Source: Cordylochernes scorpioides (taxonomy: Eukaryota; Arthropoda; Arachnida; Pseudoscorpiones; Chernetidae). Taken from it: 64,000 bases of DNA. The notes beneath the pieces are model-generated. The model was not told where the DNA came from, ran no database searches, and saw only the letters and a program-made list of their open reading frames with translations. The translations under genes and the position numbers were made by a program. The stretch's first letter is position 1; every line of letters begins with the position of its first letter. The stretch spans positions 44,500,406 through 44,564,405 of the forward strand of contig CP092877.1 in the NCBI GenBank assembly GCA_030710605.1, written 5' to 3'. Below are positions 53,073 to 63,554 of the stretch, piece by piece.

Positions 53073-54218
53073 AACCTAGGCATAAGTTACCAATTCATAA
53101 GTACGACCAGAAGTTACTACGAACAAGCAACTATAGCTATCAGATGGAAGGGATCATTTACGGAAAGTATTAAGATAAACTCGGGAGTCCTCCAGGGAGA
53201 ACCACTTTCCCCACTGCTCTTTATATTATTTATCACGGACTTAATCGAAATTTATAACAATTCAGACCTGATGAGTGTAAATTTGCCAGAATTTGGAGAT
53301 ATCCATTTATTGCTGTACGCCGACGACATAGCAATTATAGGTGAGTCCAGGATGAACCTCCAAAAGAAGATCAAAATACTGAAAGAATATATCGATGAGA
53401 ACTTAATGACACTAAATGAGTCCAAGTCAAAGATTATGGTGTTCCGTAATGGAGGTAAACCCTCAATAAGGATAGATGGTTCTGGAATGATAAACCCATA
53501 ACAATAACTTCAAGATATACATACTTGGGATTCCCTCTGACACCAACAATAACAACTACTCACCCGGCAAATTACTTTAATGGAAAAGCACTTACAGCAA
53601 TTAACGTCACACACCCAATATTAATAAAATCAAAAACAAAGTCAATAAATTTATCAATCAAACTCTTTGATACAATAGTGAGAGCAGTCCTGATGTATGC
53701 CGCTCCATTGTGGGCAACAGAGCATAAAGACTTACTGGACAGTATACAAGAAATATTTATCCGTAGGTTCCTGAATCTGCCCAGATACACTCCAGGCTAC
53801 ATAATCAGATTAGAAACCGGTCGTATCTCATTGAGTGTAACAGCTTTAAAATTAACCCTGAAGTATTGGCTGCGGGTGCTGAATATGAGCAGTGACAGAT
53901 TGCCGCGTATATGTTTTAATAGAACACGGGAACTGTCTAATGCTTCGGGCACACCCATCGGTTTCATTAAAAAGCTCACCAATCTGCTTAACAATAATGG
54001 ATCCCCTGCACTTGTTTCCTGTGATGATCCTGAAACGCTGAGGAGCGCGATTACAGGGCTCTTAAAAACAGCGGCAGACCAATCTATACAAAACGACCTT
54101 ACAAGAATGGATAAATCTAAGCTATACTCTCACTACAAAGACATTCACAGATCTTTCATGACGGAGGGATACCTTTTAGGGTATTTTCCTTTCCCGGTTG
54201 TGAGACTACTTGCACAAG
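53073..54218 (+). pseudogene. LINE copy B reverse transcriptase, second half
   Basis: NLGISYQFISTTRSYYEQ, SGVLQGEPLSPLLFILF and the catalytic LLYADDIAIIGE, then a stop/frameshift near 53500, then YLGFPLTPT-like region and SIKLFDTIVRAVLMYAAPLW, LNLPRYTPGYIIRLETGR. Clearly the same family as 23800-25446 but well diverged at DNA level. Confidence 0.85.
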
Positions 54219-54447
54219 TGTTGGAGAGTGACTCGCACATCGGCTGTTGCCATAGCAACGCCAGCTTCCTACCAGACATCACGTGACCTGGCTCCACGAC
54301 CGGCCGTACCAGTATAGGTTTCAGTTTGCTTTGTTGTCTGCCCCTACGCTTGCCTTTTGTTTGACTCTCTTTGTTCCTTGTCATCTTAATATAATATAAT
54401 TGTTAATTAAACATACTTTCTGAGATCCAGCCTCTGATTCTCTTACA
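54219..54447 (+). repeat. Copia 5' LTR and primer-binding site
   Basis: TGTTGGAGAGTGACTC ... TCTCTTACA, then TGGCAGCAGAGCTTGG, close to a Met-tRNA primer-binding site. Confidence 0.95.
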
Positions 54448-54517
54448 TGGCAGCAGAGCTTGGTTGGTATCAAATATTTTTTGTTTATCTAAGCTGAAAT
54501 TCGTTTGCTTGCTCAAG

Positions 54518-55402
54518 ATGACAACTGAACTTCCACAAATTCAAAAATTCAACGGCGATAATTTTCATCTATGGAAATTTCAAATGAAGATTATTCTAGA
54601 AGCAAAAGATCTTCTCAGTATAACTGATGGCTCTGAAGTAAAACCTGAAATTGAGGATATTGCAAAATTCTCTGAATAGAAAAAGAAAGATGCAAAATCC
54701 AAAATGCTGATCACTACTGCTCTAGAGTTTAAATATCTTCAACAGATTGTTAATTGCCAGACTTCAGCAGAAATGTGGAAGAAATTATCAACAATATATG
54801 AACTGAAATCTGAAACAAACAAATATTTGCTGCAACAAAGATTTTTCGAATATAAAATGAATCCAAATGATAACATTGCTTCTCACATTTCCAAAGTTGA
54901 AACTCAGGCAGAACAAATGAAAGATCTAGGTGAGCCAATCTCTGATGTTACCCTAATTACAAAGATAATTTGCAGCTTGCCTGATAAATACAAGAATTTC
55001 ATAACAGCGTGGGATTCAGTTTCATCAGAAGAAAAGACTCTAGAAAACTTGACAGCAAGATTACTGAAAGAAGAAAGCTTACAGGATCATTGGGATTCTT
55101 CAGGAAATTTTAAACCAGATAATGCCTTGATGACTTTTTCAAAGTTCAACAGAAATTCAACAGCTTCCAACAAACAACAGAAGCATCAACAATACATTAA
55201 AGATAAAAAGAAGAACACACACTGTGCAAGAAGAAATGACATTGGTGGAAAGAATGCTATAAAAGAAAGGAAGAACAAAAAGGACAACAGCCAAGTTCTT
55301 CAGCCAGAGATGATAGCTGTGCTTTTTCAGCTGAGACAAGTGCCTTCCTCGCTGAAACAAAGGATTCCTGGATTGCAGATTCTGGAGCAACGGATCACAT
55401 AA
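54518..55402 (+). pseudogene. Copia gag
   Basis: ATG at 54518 gives MTTELPQIQKFNGDNFHLWK, the usual Copia gag opening (UBN2 family). A TAG at 54677-54679 interrupts. The same type of sequence continues with LKSETNKYLLQQRFFEYKM and ISDVTLITKIICSLP. The zinc knuckle expected near 55210-55250 is disrupted by a frameshift. Protease remnants (IADSGATDHIT) are in a different frame at 55370-55400. Confidence 0.8.
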
Positions 55403-56640
55403 CTTTCAGAAGAGAATGGTTCTCTACGTTCGAAGAAATACCAGAAGGTGTTCATCCTGTGTGCCTTGGAGATGGAAAGAAGATCTATGCAAAAGGTAAG
55501 GGAAATATTGATATTTTCTCTTATGTTGATAGTCAGGAAATTAATGCAACTCTTTTGGATGTTCTCTATATACCTGAATTGGAGACCAATCTTTTTTCAA
55601 TATCTACTGCAACAAAACATGGTTTGACGCTCATTTGTAAAGGAAATCAGATAAAATTGACAAAAAAATCGAAAGTGCTAGTTACTGGAATAAAGGACAA
55701 TTCAAATCTTTATAGAATTTTTATTAAAGCAAAGCAATCTTCACAAACTCATGTTGCTCAGTTAAGTCTAGATATATGGCATCAAAGAATGGGTCATGTA
55801 AATCCTATAAAATTAACCCAAATGTTTGAAAATAATGTTTTTGAAGAAAACATTAAAATTAGAGAAAAGCCTGATTCTTTACTATGTGAAGCATGCATCT
55901 ATGGAAAACAAAATAGAAAGGTTTTTCACGCGTCAACAAGTCCAAATTCGACCTATCCAGGAGAGCTGATCTATTCAGATGTTTGTGGACCAATGAGTAA
56001 AAGATCACCAGGTGGATCATTATATTTTGTATCATTCAAGGATGATTTTTCAAGATTTAGAGTGGCCTACTTCATTAGGCATAAATCAGATGTACTTGAG
56101 AAATTTAAAGAATTTGTAAAAATAGTTAGGACTGAAACTGGAAATAAAATAAAAAGATTCAGAACAGATAATGGCACAGAATTCTTAAATAAGAATGTTT
56201 CTGATTATCTAAAATCTCTAGGAATTGTTCATGAACTCACTGCTCCATATACCCCAGAACAGAATGGAATTTCTGAAAGAGATAACAGAACAATAGTTGA
56301 ATCAGCTAGATGCTTGTTACATGGAAGAAAAATGCCGCTTGAACTGTGGGCTGAAGCCGTAAACTCAGCAGTCTATCTCTTAAATAGATGTACTACTAAA
56401 GTATTGGGAAATTCTACACCTTATGAAATATGGTACAAGAGAAAAACCCTCCATCTTACATTTGAAAACTTTTGGATGTAACGCTTATGTGCATATACCA
56501 AAAGATAACAGAAAGAAATTAGACAAAATGAGTATTCGTACATTTTTTGTTGGATATACTGAAACTAACAAAAATTATAGAATGTGGGATCCTATTGCTA
56601 AAAAAAAATATCATAAGCAGAGATGTAATATTTACTGAAG
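55403..56640 (+). pseudogene. Copia integrase
   Basis: GAG-pre-integrase region (LDIWHQRMGHVNPIK, CEACIYGKQNRK), then the DDE core: ELIYSDVCGPMSK, RTDNGTEFLNK and APYTPEQNGISERDNRT, with all three acidic residues. The frame shifts near 56450 and again near 56625. Confidence 0.85.
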
Positions 56641-56759
56641 CTAATACATCAGAAAATATTCAGGATAACCAACAAGAGCAGGTAACTATATATAGTGAAG
56701 AAAGTGTTGATAGCACAAATACCAGTTCCAAACCAGAAGAATCATGTCGATACCCTCTC

Positions 56760-57955
56760 AGGAATAGAATCAGAGAAAATGAACAAACATCAACCAGCTG
56801 TACAAGAGCTATTTCATATGCTTGTTATGTCCATGACCAAGAACCATTGAACTATGAAGATGCAATTGTAGGACAAAACTCAAAATAGTGGAAACTAGCT
56901 ATGGACGATGAATTCAATTCCTTGATGAAAAATCAAACATGGACTTATGTGACACTACCATCAGACAGAAAAGCTATTGCATGCAAGTGGGTATACAAAA
57001 TAAAGCAAAATGCAGATGGATCAAATAAAATGTTTAAGGCTAGACTAGTTGCGAAAGGTTATTCACAAAAATCAGGACTTGATTATGGTGAAACATTTTC
57101 TCCAGTAGTAAAATTCGATTCAATTAGAACAATCTTATCACTTTGTGCATCACTTGATATGGAAATGATTCAATTAGATGTAAAATCTGTACCTTCTGAT
57201 CCTTACTCAAAATTAACAAAAGAGATGTGCCCAAAGGATAATCAGGAAATTGAAGAAATGAACAAGATTCCATACAGACAGACAATTGGTAGTTTAATGT
57301 ACCTCATGACTGAAACTAGACCTGATATTGCCTACGCAGTCAGCAGGGTTAGCCAATTTATGAACAACCCAGGACCTTCACATTGGACCGCAGTAAAGAA
57401 AATATTTGGATACTTAAAAGCTACGAAAAACATCGGTATTTGTTTTGGTGGGAGTTCCTGCACTACATCTCTGATAGGTTTTTCCGATGCTGATTTTGCT
57501 GGAGACCTAGACACAAAAAAATCAACCACAGGATATGTGTTCATGTTGAATAATGGACCTATTTCTTGGTGCAGTGAAAAACAAATTGTGTGTCTCTGTC
57601 AACAACAGAATCAGAATATATTGCGGCTTCCAAAGCAACGAAAGAAGCAATTTGGCTGAGACAACTTCTACGCGAGCTACATCAAGAACAAGTGAAGCCT
57701 ACAACAATTTTTTGCGACAATCAAAGCTGCATAAGACTTGTTCACAACCAGAATACCACAAAAGAACTAAACATATTGATATTTCGTATCACTTTATCAG
57801 AGATCATTTTCAAAAACATGCAATTGACCTTCTTTATGTCTGCTCCAGTGATCAAGCTGCAGACATATTTACGAAAGCTCTACTTCCAGAAAGGTATAGA
57901 AGACTAAGAAGCCAACTTGGACTGTACGAAACAACAAAGTGCTCGTCAGGTGGGA
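56760..57955 (+). pseudogene. Copia reverse transcriptase/RNase H, catalytic core deleted
   Basis: NQTWTYVTLPSDRKAI and KARLVAKGYSQKSGLDYGET start the reverse transcriptase. After MEMIQLDVKS the sequence jumps in frame to VPSDPYSKLTKEMCPK, a part that normally follows much later; the YVDD active site is lost. RNase H continues (GFSDADFAGDLDTKKSTTGY, TTESEYIAASKATKEAIWL), with frameshifts near 57580 and 57770. The end is CSSGGSVGE before the LTR. Confidence 0.85.
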
Positions 57956-57956
57956 G

Positions 57957-58185
57957 TGTTGGAGAGTGACTCGCACATCGGCTGTTGCCATAACAACGCC
58001 AGCTTCCTACCAGACATCACGTGACCTGGCGCCACGACCGGCCGTACCAGTATAGGTTTCAGTTTGCTTTGTTGTCTGCCCCTACGCTTGCCTTTTGTTT
58101 GACTCTCTTTGTTCCTTGTCATCTTAATATAATATAATTGTTAATTAAACATACTTTCTGAGATCCAGCCTCTGATTCTCTTACA
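57957..58185 (+). repeat. Copia 3' LTR
   Basis: Same as 54219-54447 with two differences (CATAACAACG, TGGCGCCACG). Preceded by the purine tract GGTGGGAG. Confidence 0.95.
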
Positions 58186-58190
58186 ACAAG

Positions 58191-58380
58191 TTAGAATACT
58201 TTCAAGTTTTTTTTAGAGAAAACCACACCAAGATGCTCTGCGGCGAGGACCCGATTTGTACTTTCTGTAATTCAAAACTAAAAAATGATATCACCCACTA
58301 TATTTTTGATTGCTCTGCTCTGAAAGAAGAACCCTTATGCTCAAAACTGGGCAACTCTGTGCTTCACTTCCATCAATAAT
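58191..58380 (+). pseudogene. LINE copy B C-terminal zinc region
   Basis: Continues the LINE after the Copia insertion. ICTFCNSKLKNDITHYIFDC carries the same C-x2-C...H...C pattern as copy A. A frameshift near 58230 precedes it. Confidence 0.7.
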
Positions 58381-58645
58381 TGACAATATGACCCAGAATA
58401 AGTATATTGATACGGCGTTTTATGGTTTCCACAAGTCCATATCTCAGAAGAAGGCAAGTGACACTCACTCCTCACTTTCTTACTGCTACTCTTTTTGTGT
58501 TGTTTTTTTCTTGCTTCCCTCTTTCTCTTTCTTTTTTTTTTCTTCTGTTTATATTGTTGTTTCCTTTGTTTCACTGCTTTGTTCTTATGCATACCTCTGG
58601 TGAATCCTGTATAGGGTCAGTGATCCTAAATAAAGGCTTTTGTTG

Positions 58646-59329
58646 TTTGTTTTTGTTTAATAATCTGTATATAAAATTGATGTATATAATTGTTTTGTTT
58701 AATATTTCATTTATAAATTAATCTCATAATTTAGTCTGTGAAAATAAAAATATTGGACTGGTGACAAAAAAACAAAACTGAAAATAGATGGCTTAATGTT
58801 ATATAGTTATGATATATAATTAAATGTGATGGTTATGTAATTTTGATCTTCATTGAATAAAATATATAAAGTTTAAATGTGTTTTAAACTTTAATATAAC
58901 AAGCGCAAAACCAAAATATAATAATAAATACTTTGCTACAATAAATATAAGTCAAATTCTTGATCCTCCTCTACATCCCGGCTCTCCTGGCGATGATCCC
59001 CTGGCCACCTATCCCCAGGCCCCTCCAACAGTGCAATGTACATAGTGCTTTGTATATATTCCGCTCTATGCGTCCATCGGGGCTTAAAATCATCCATTCT
59101 GGTTAGCAGCCCCGTAAATAAAGATATTTCCAGCCAAACTATTCTAATCTAAGCAATTCATTCTCTATTATAAAAATGAAGTCATCAAGCAAGATAATTT
59201 TTATTTTCTAAATAAAACAAAATTTTTACTGTGATGAAAAAATATGGCTTATTAGTGACAAACCCTCTCAGCAGTTTCGCCCAATCCACCATACCGTTTT
59301 TAAATATTTATTTTTGTATAGGATTATAC
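58646..59329. other. Intergenic, repeat ends
   Basis: AT-rich. 58960-59130 is GC-richer and ends AGCCCCGTAAATAAAGATAT, probably another LINE 3' end. 59245-59300 has the GACAAACCCTCTCAGCAGTT phrase of the foldback family. Confidence 0.4.
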
Positions 59330-59474
59330 AGTTAAACCTGTCTATAGCGCCCACTCTTGGGACTCACCAGAGAGGGGGGGTGCTATAGAGAGGTCACTTT
59401 AATGTAAACCACATCGTATTACGTATTTAAAATCGGGCGCTATTCAGAGAGGGCGCTATAGACAGGTTTAACTG
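59330..59474. mobile_element. 145-bp MITE, AAACCTGTCTATAG family
   Basis: CAGTTAAACCTGTCTATAGC to GACAGGTTTAACTG, TA on both sides. Second copy of the element at 5824-5985. 59475-59889 has no gene. Confidence 0.8.
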
Positions 59475-59889
59475 TATGTTGTTTGCTTTCATTAAAATAT
59501 TCACACCAAGCGAATTTATAAATTCCAAACATAACAACAAACATCAGTAAGTATAGATATGGCTTATTACCCGGGCTTTCTTTATTATTATTATTATTAT
59601 TTTACCTACAATGTATGCAGTGTCCCAAGTTATTGGTGGTACATACAAATTGGACTTAGTTCTAATATTTTCCAGTGATGATATATTAGGAATACTAGAA
59701 AAGTGGCCGTTTGATTTCTTTGGTGTTGGAAATCTGAACAGATATGAAGATTGGATTGTTCATATTCTGGTATTGAGGTGGTGAAAATATACTGGTTATA
59801 ACATTTGTTGAGAAATAATATTCGTCGAATAAACGTTCACTTGAATTGATCCTGAATGTTTCGACAAGAAAATATAACATAATATTTAA

Positions 59890-60112
59890 ATATTCAAATT
59901 AAAAATACTTCAGCCATCTTTTTATTATCTCGACGTTTCGACAAAAATCTTTTGTCCTCGTCAGGAGCGACTTGATCATAGTCTTCTCTAGTTGCCTTGC
60001 CATCTTGAGAACCCTGGGACCAAAATTGGTCTTGATTATCGTAAAGATACTTCAAAGAATCTTTAATTTAAAGAACTATGAATGCCGGCCAGGCAGCCTC
60101 TATCTTTAAGAA
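59890..60112 (-). mobile_element. Hammerhead-motif element, family iii
   Basis: On the minus strand: the block with GCCTGGCCGGCATTCATAG, then CAATTTTGGTCCCAGGGTTC and CAAGATGGCAAGGCAACTAG, then a hammerhead-like motif, then GAGATAATAAAAAGATGG and the start of the next unit. Same order as 36478-36730 if the unit is read as a tandem repeat. Non-coding. A MITE fragment (CAGTAGAACATC) follows at about 60207-60300. Confidence 0.6.
59929..59967 (-). ncRNA. Hammerhead-like motif, family iii
   Basis: Minus strand: CUC, CUGACGA, a hairpin of GGACAAAA with UUUUGUC, GAAAC, GUC, GAG. Core bases match (position 7 is free to vary). Stem I is three clear pairs (CUC/GAG); stem III is AC/GU with no loop, so any activity would need a dimer. 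Confidence 0.45.
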
Positions 60113-60354
60113 AATATTTAATTTTAAATTCCTTCATGAAAACCTGCTTTGAGAAGCCAGTTAGTCATGAAACTAATATGACTGAGATTATAGGTAAAAG
60201 TAATACAGTAGAACATCTATCTAAAGGACAACTAGTTTCAGAGACAAATTGGCTTGCAGAGATAAGTTTATTTGTAAAAATCTTCACTAGTATATTACAA
60301 GTTTACATTTTTATTTGAAACATTAAAATATTTAAAACATTCGTTCTCCAATTC

Positions 60355-61194
60355 TTATTCGGCTTTATAGGTTCTCCGGGGTCTTTTTGAATAAGGAGCT
60401 TGAAAGTCGTCGTCTCTTCTTCTCTTCTCCGGACGTCCCAGCCGTTCAGCGTAGACCTCCATCTGTTGTCCATCCAGAGTTTCTCCGTTGTAGCGTCTCA
60501 TAGCCTGGAGTCCAGCATCTCTACTTGCGAACACTACATCTGCCATGCCGAGGGATCTTCCAGATTCATTGTAGTGACCATTCCTGTAAAATCCCTCGTT
60601 TCTCTGAAAATCCCTAACAGGAGCTCTATTGTTTCGAAAATTTCTGTAAGAACCTTCGTTGTTATGAAAGTCCCTGACACGACCTATATTGTTTTGAAAA
60701 TTCCTGTAAGAACCCTCGTTTCTCTGAAAGTCCCTGACAGGAGCTCTGTCGTTTTGGAAATTTCTGTAGGAACCCTCGTTTCTCTGAAAGTCCCTGACAG
60801 GAGCTCTGTCGTTTTGGAAATTTCTGTAATAACACCCGTTGTTCTGAAAGTCTCTAACAGGAGTTCTATTGTTTTGAAAATTTCTATAAGAACCTTTGTT
60901 GCTCTGAAAGGCCCTGACAGGAGCTCTCTTGTATTGACCATTCCTGTGTGAACCGCCATTGTTTCTTGGAATTCTGTCAGAATCTATTCTATTAGGTCCT
61001 TTTCTAAAGGTTGTTTCATTGTTTTGAGGTTTTCTAGAGAATTTTTTATCGGACTCCTGAGTAAATACGTCATTATTTTTTCTTTCAAAAGGCTTCGATG
61101 ATTTAAGTGACTTTTCTTTTGCTTCTAAGGCTTTTTCCATCTCGACGATTTCATCCAGGGACATGTCAAGCTTATTCATGGTTGGTTTCTCCAT
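60355..61194 (-). CDS. ALYREF-like mRNA export factor with a 20-residue repeat array
   Basis: 279 codons from ATG at 61192-61194 to TAA at 60355-60357, no introns. Residues 6-20 (MNKLDMSLDEIVEMEKA) match the UAP56-binding motif at the N-terminus of ALYREF/Yra1. Residues about 211-250 (SGRSLGMADVVFASRD, AMRRYNGETLDGQQMEV) match the second half of the ALYREF RRM. A basic C-terminus (KRPRRTYKAE) follows, as in the family. The first half of the RRM is missing; in its place residues 79-198 are six tandem copies of a 20-residue unit (RNFQNDRAPVRDFQRNEG). ALYREF proteins couple the helicase UAP56 in TREX to nuclear mRNA export; whether this one does is inference. It could be a diverged paralogue or a retrogene. 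Confidence 0.75.
   Translation of the reverse strand: MEKPTMNKLDMSLDEIVEMEKALEAKEKSLKSSKPFERKNNDVFTQESDKKFSRKPQNNETTFRKGPNRIDSDRIPRNNGGSHRNGQYKRAPVRAFQSNKGSYRNFQNNRTPVRDFQNNGCYYRNFQNDRAPVRDFQRNEGSYRNFQNDRAPVRDFQRNEGSYRNFQNNIGRVRDFHNNEGSYRNFRNNRAPVRDFQRNEGFYRNGHYNESGRSLGMADVVFASRDAGLQAMRRYNGETLDGQQMEVYAERLGRPEKRRRDDDFQAPYSKRPRRTYKAE
60601..60960 (-). repeat. Six 60-bp tandem repeats inside the ALYREF-like gene
   Basis: Units begin at 60601, 60661, 60721, 60781, 60841 and 60901. The units at 60721 and 60781 are identical over their first 47 bases and nearly so throughout, which suggests recent unit exchange; the outer units are more diverged. The period is a multiple of three, so the frame is kept. 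Confidence 0.9.
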
Positions 61195-61443
61195 TTAAAC
61201 GGTTTATTATTTTTAATTTTATTGTGTAATATATTTCAGAAGAGTTAAAGATAGAGATTCAAAGGTCTAGAAAAATTATATTTTAAATAATGAATATAAC
61301 TAAATATATTCAGTAATGATGAATTTATTTTGCAGAGTTATATATAAATATTTAAATTAGCCTGAATATTTTAAAAATAAATGCAATTTTTCAGAATATT
61401 GTGCTATATTAGAATTATTTACACACACACACATATATATATA

Positions 61444-61590
61444 CTAGACGAATGGCCCGGGCAACGCCCGGGTTTTACCCGAGTGCGTATATATTTTAAA
61501 AATGTTTTAATTAAAATACTATTCGTTACAATTATAAATTGGCGCCGTGGATGTCTCTCTTGTGAAACGTCCCGCCCCAAACTGTGTGTG
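61444..61590 (-). mobile_element. Helitron-like element, 3' part (minus strand)
   Basis: The complement ends CCCGGGCGTTGCCCGGG, then CCATTCGTCTAG and T. It matches the last 150 or so bases of 13390-13746. A CA/TA microsatellite (61421-61443) adjoins. Confidence 0.5.
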
Positions 61591-61630
61591 TCTTGAAAAA
61601 ATAAAAATAAAAATGTGAACGGAAAAATAT

Positions 61631-61705
61631 GTCCAGGGATGCCTAGTGGTCATGGCATCTGCACGGTAAGCGGAAGGTCGTGGGTTCGATTCCCATCCCT
61701 TGACA
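61631..61705 (+). tRNA. tRNA-like sequence, anticodon GGT, atypical
   Basis: 75 nt, acceptor GTCCAGG/CCTTGAC with one mismatch, T arm GTGGGTTCGATTCCCAT intact, poly-T directly after it. The anticodon stem TCTGC/GCGGA closes the loop ACGGTAA: the base before the anticodon is C where T33 is nearly universal. Probably a pseudogene or SINE head rather than a working tRNA-Thr. Confidence 0.45.
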
Positions 61706-61782
61706 CTTTTTTTATTTTATCCATTCTGACCAAAATCTATCCGTGAACTTCACAGACAGAATAAGGCAATTATATAAGTAGA

Positions 61783-61850
61783 TAATCCAAATTGTGCCTT
61801 ATCACACACTATTTTTTTATTTGGTCTTATTACCTTGTGTTTATAATCTA
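61783..61850. mobile_element. Hammerhead-motif element, family ii, 3' fragment
   Basis: ATCCAAATTGTGCCTTATCA is followed directly by CACACTATTT and TTTGGTCTTATTACC, that is, the end of one unit joins the start of the next without the ribozyme block. Confidence 0.5.
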
Positions 61851-61908
61851 TGACGTAATGCCGGCGGCGCGCGCCCGTTGGCTCCCGGCGAGCACGTGAC
61901 CTCCCTGT

Positions 61909-62138
61909 GCGCGCGCATCCGTGACAGCGATGAGGAATTGAGGAAATACGGTCGTGACTATATATATTAATAATATAATAATAATAATTATTATTATCAT
62001 TAGATAATGATAATGATCATAATGATGATGCGCGCGCATCCGTGACAGCGATGAGGAAAGACGGTCGTGACTATATATGTTGATAATAATAATATAATAA
62101 TAATTATTATTATTATCATTAGATAATGATAATGATCA
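61909..62138. repeat. Two tandem units of about 122 bp, at the edge of an assembly gap
   Basis: Each unit has GCGCGCATCCGTGACAGCGA, a TATATAT block and an ATAATGATAATGATCA end. The array runs into the gap, so the copy number is unknown. Confidence 0.7.
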
Positions 62139-62238
62139 NNNNNNNNNNNNNNNNNNNNNNNNNNNNNNNNNNNNNNNNNNNNNNNNNNNNNNNNNNNNNN
62201 NNNNNNNNNNNNNNNNNNNNNNNNNNNNNNNNNNNNNN
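62139..62238. other. Assembly gap, 100 N
   Basis: Exactly 100 N, the usual placeholder for a gap of unknown size. The sequence on its two sides differs sharply in base composition. Confidence 0.99.
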
Positions 62239-63554
62239 ACAGAAACACCGTCGCCTCCCAGGCCTCACACCTGATGGGGCTGCTGGAGCGAGCCATCGCG
62301 AGGTGGTCGCCCTTCACCCGCGGCCTGTCGCTGGTGGGTCGTGCTCGCGCGGCCAACAGCCTGGTCCTGGGTTCCATCCTGCACCACCTCCATGGCTACC
62401 TTCCACCTGAAACCACCATCGGCCGGCTGCAGGCGCGGTTGGCGCGCTTCGTGTGGGGTACGAGCCGAGTCTCGTTGCTCCCCTGGCGCATCCTGGCTCG
62501 TCCAGACTCCGATGGTGGCGTCGGCCTGCTTGACATCGCAGGCCAGCTTCGGCTCGCCTGCCTGAAGGGGGTCCAGGCTTCTCTTCGCGGCGCCGCCAAC
62601 GGCTACTCTTGGCTGGTCCGCAGCCGGGCGTGGCTGACACCGCCGGCTCCTGACGTCTGGCACTCGCCTAGGAGGAGGAGACTACTGAGCCTGTGGGAGG
62701 CCGCGTCCAGCGTCCTCGAGCTTGACCACCGGATTCTTCATCCCGCCAGCCTGAGGTCCCTGCGTCTTCGAGGTGACAACAGGTTCCTGCGGCCGCCCGA
62801 CCTGCTGGCTCCCGAGCGCTGGCTACAGGCGACTGTCGGGGACTTCTCCGATGGCGCCCCTGCACTTGCGCACTCAACGCGGGCCGCGCTCCTAGACGCG
62901 CAGCATCTGGGGGCCTTCTGCCAACGTCTCCTGCGGGAAAACGCCAGCTGCAGCTATCATGCGGAGTACGAGGCGGAGACCTTCGTCCTGCGGGGATCGG
63001 CGACCCCCATCACCCGCCTACCCAGCCAGAGGGCGCGACGGGCATTGGACTCGGCACGGCTCCAGGCGTTTCCTACTGCAGAGCTGGCTGCTCGGTGGAC
63101 CCCCACCGTGGATGTGCCCCGCTCCATCCCCTGGGCCGACCTGCGTCGAAACTGCTTCTCGGGGCACGACGCAGATGTCGCCCTACGGCTGGCCCTCCAC
63201 GCCCTTCCACATCCTGACCATCCTGCCTCGAGGCGTGCCAACTGTGCCGCCAGTGGGTCCAGCGACGGGTCGCTGGCCCACAGATATTGGAGTTGCCGAG
63301 CCGTGCGACCCCTGCTCCGGGAGGTGTTCGCCTCCTGCGAAGTGCCCCTGGATCTGCAGGCCTGGCACTTCGGCGTCGGCCTCCATCCCGAGGCAGTGAA
63401 GCTAACAAGTGTGGCGAAGGCTACCATCTACAAGTACCATCTTGGTCTTGAGTTGGGTAATGCCAGCCAACACATCGACCTGCCCACTCTGTGGGAAAGA
63501 ACTCTCGCAGTCCATCGGTGGCGGAGTCTTTCTCGCGGTGGGCGCCACCAATGA
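62239..63554 (+). CDS. L1/Tx1-type LINE ORF2, C-terminal part, GC-rich
   Basis: Open from the gap edge to a TGA at 63552-63554, at least 426 codons. The region after the reverse transcriptase is recognisable: SLVGRARAANSLVLGSILHH, RLARFVWGTS, PDSDGGVGLLDIAGQL. Near the end CAASGSSDGSLAHRYWSC resembles the zf-RVT zinc site with its H...C pair. The catalytic part should lie in or beyond the gap. The open, GC-rich frame suggests a fairly young element. The product would be the C-terminal part of an endonuclease/reverse transcriptase. The 3' UTR runs to about 63735, with AATAAA at about 63709. Confidence 0.75.

Larger units (their letters stand above)
54219..58185 (+). mobile_element. Copia-type LTR retrotransposon, degenerate
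   Basis: 3967 bp. LTRs of 229 bp, flanked by ACAAG on both sides (54214-54218 and 58186-58190). The LTRs differ at two positions that I can see. Domain order gag, protease, integrase, RT, RNase H is that of Copia. Multiple frameshifts and one internal deletion. Confidence 0.95.
53073..58645 (+). mobile_element. APE-type LINE (copy B), 5'-truncated, split by a Copia element
   Basis: Begins in the reverse transcriptase and follows LINE copy A at protein level to its 3' end. A Copia element at 54219-58185 splits it. The 3' end is the shared hairpin plus AATAAAGGC and TTG repeats (about 58606-58645). Confidence 0.8.

Noticed and set aside
60400-60951. 183-codon frame on the plus strand
   Set aside because: Antisense shadow of the in-phase 60-bp repeats of the ALYREF-like gene.
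60601-60960. Regular repeats suggestive of a CRISPR array
   Set aside because: Repeats are 60 bp with no unique spacers, in a eukaryotic coding frame.
62000-62410. Frames running through the N block
   Set aside because: They contain about 34 unknown residues from the gap and have no meaning.
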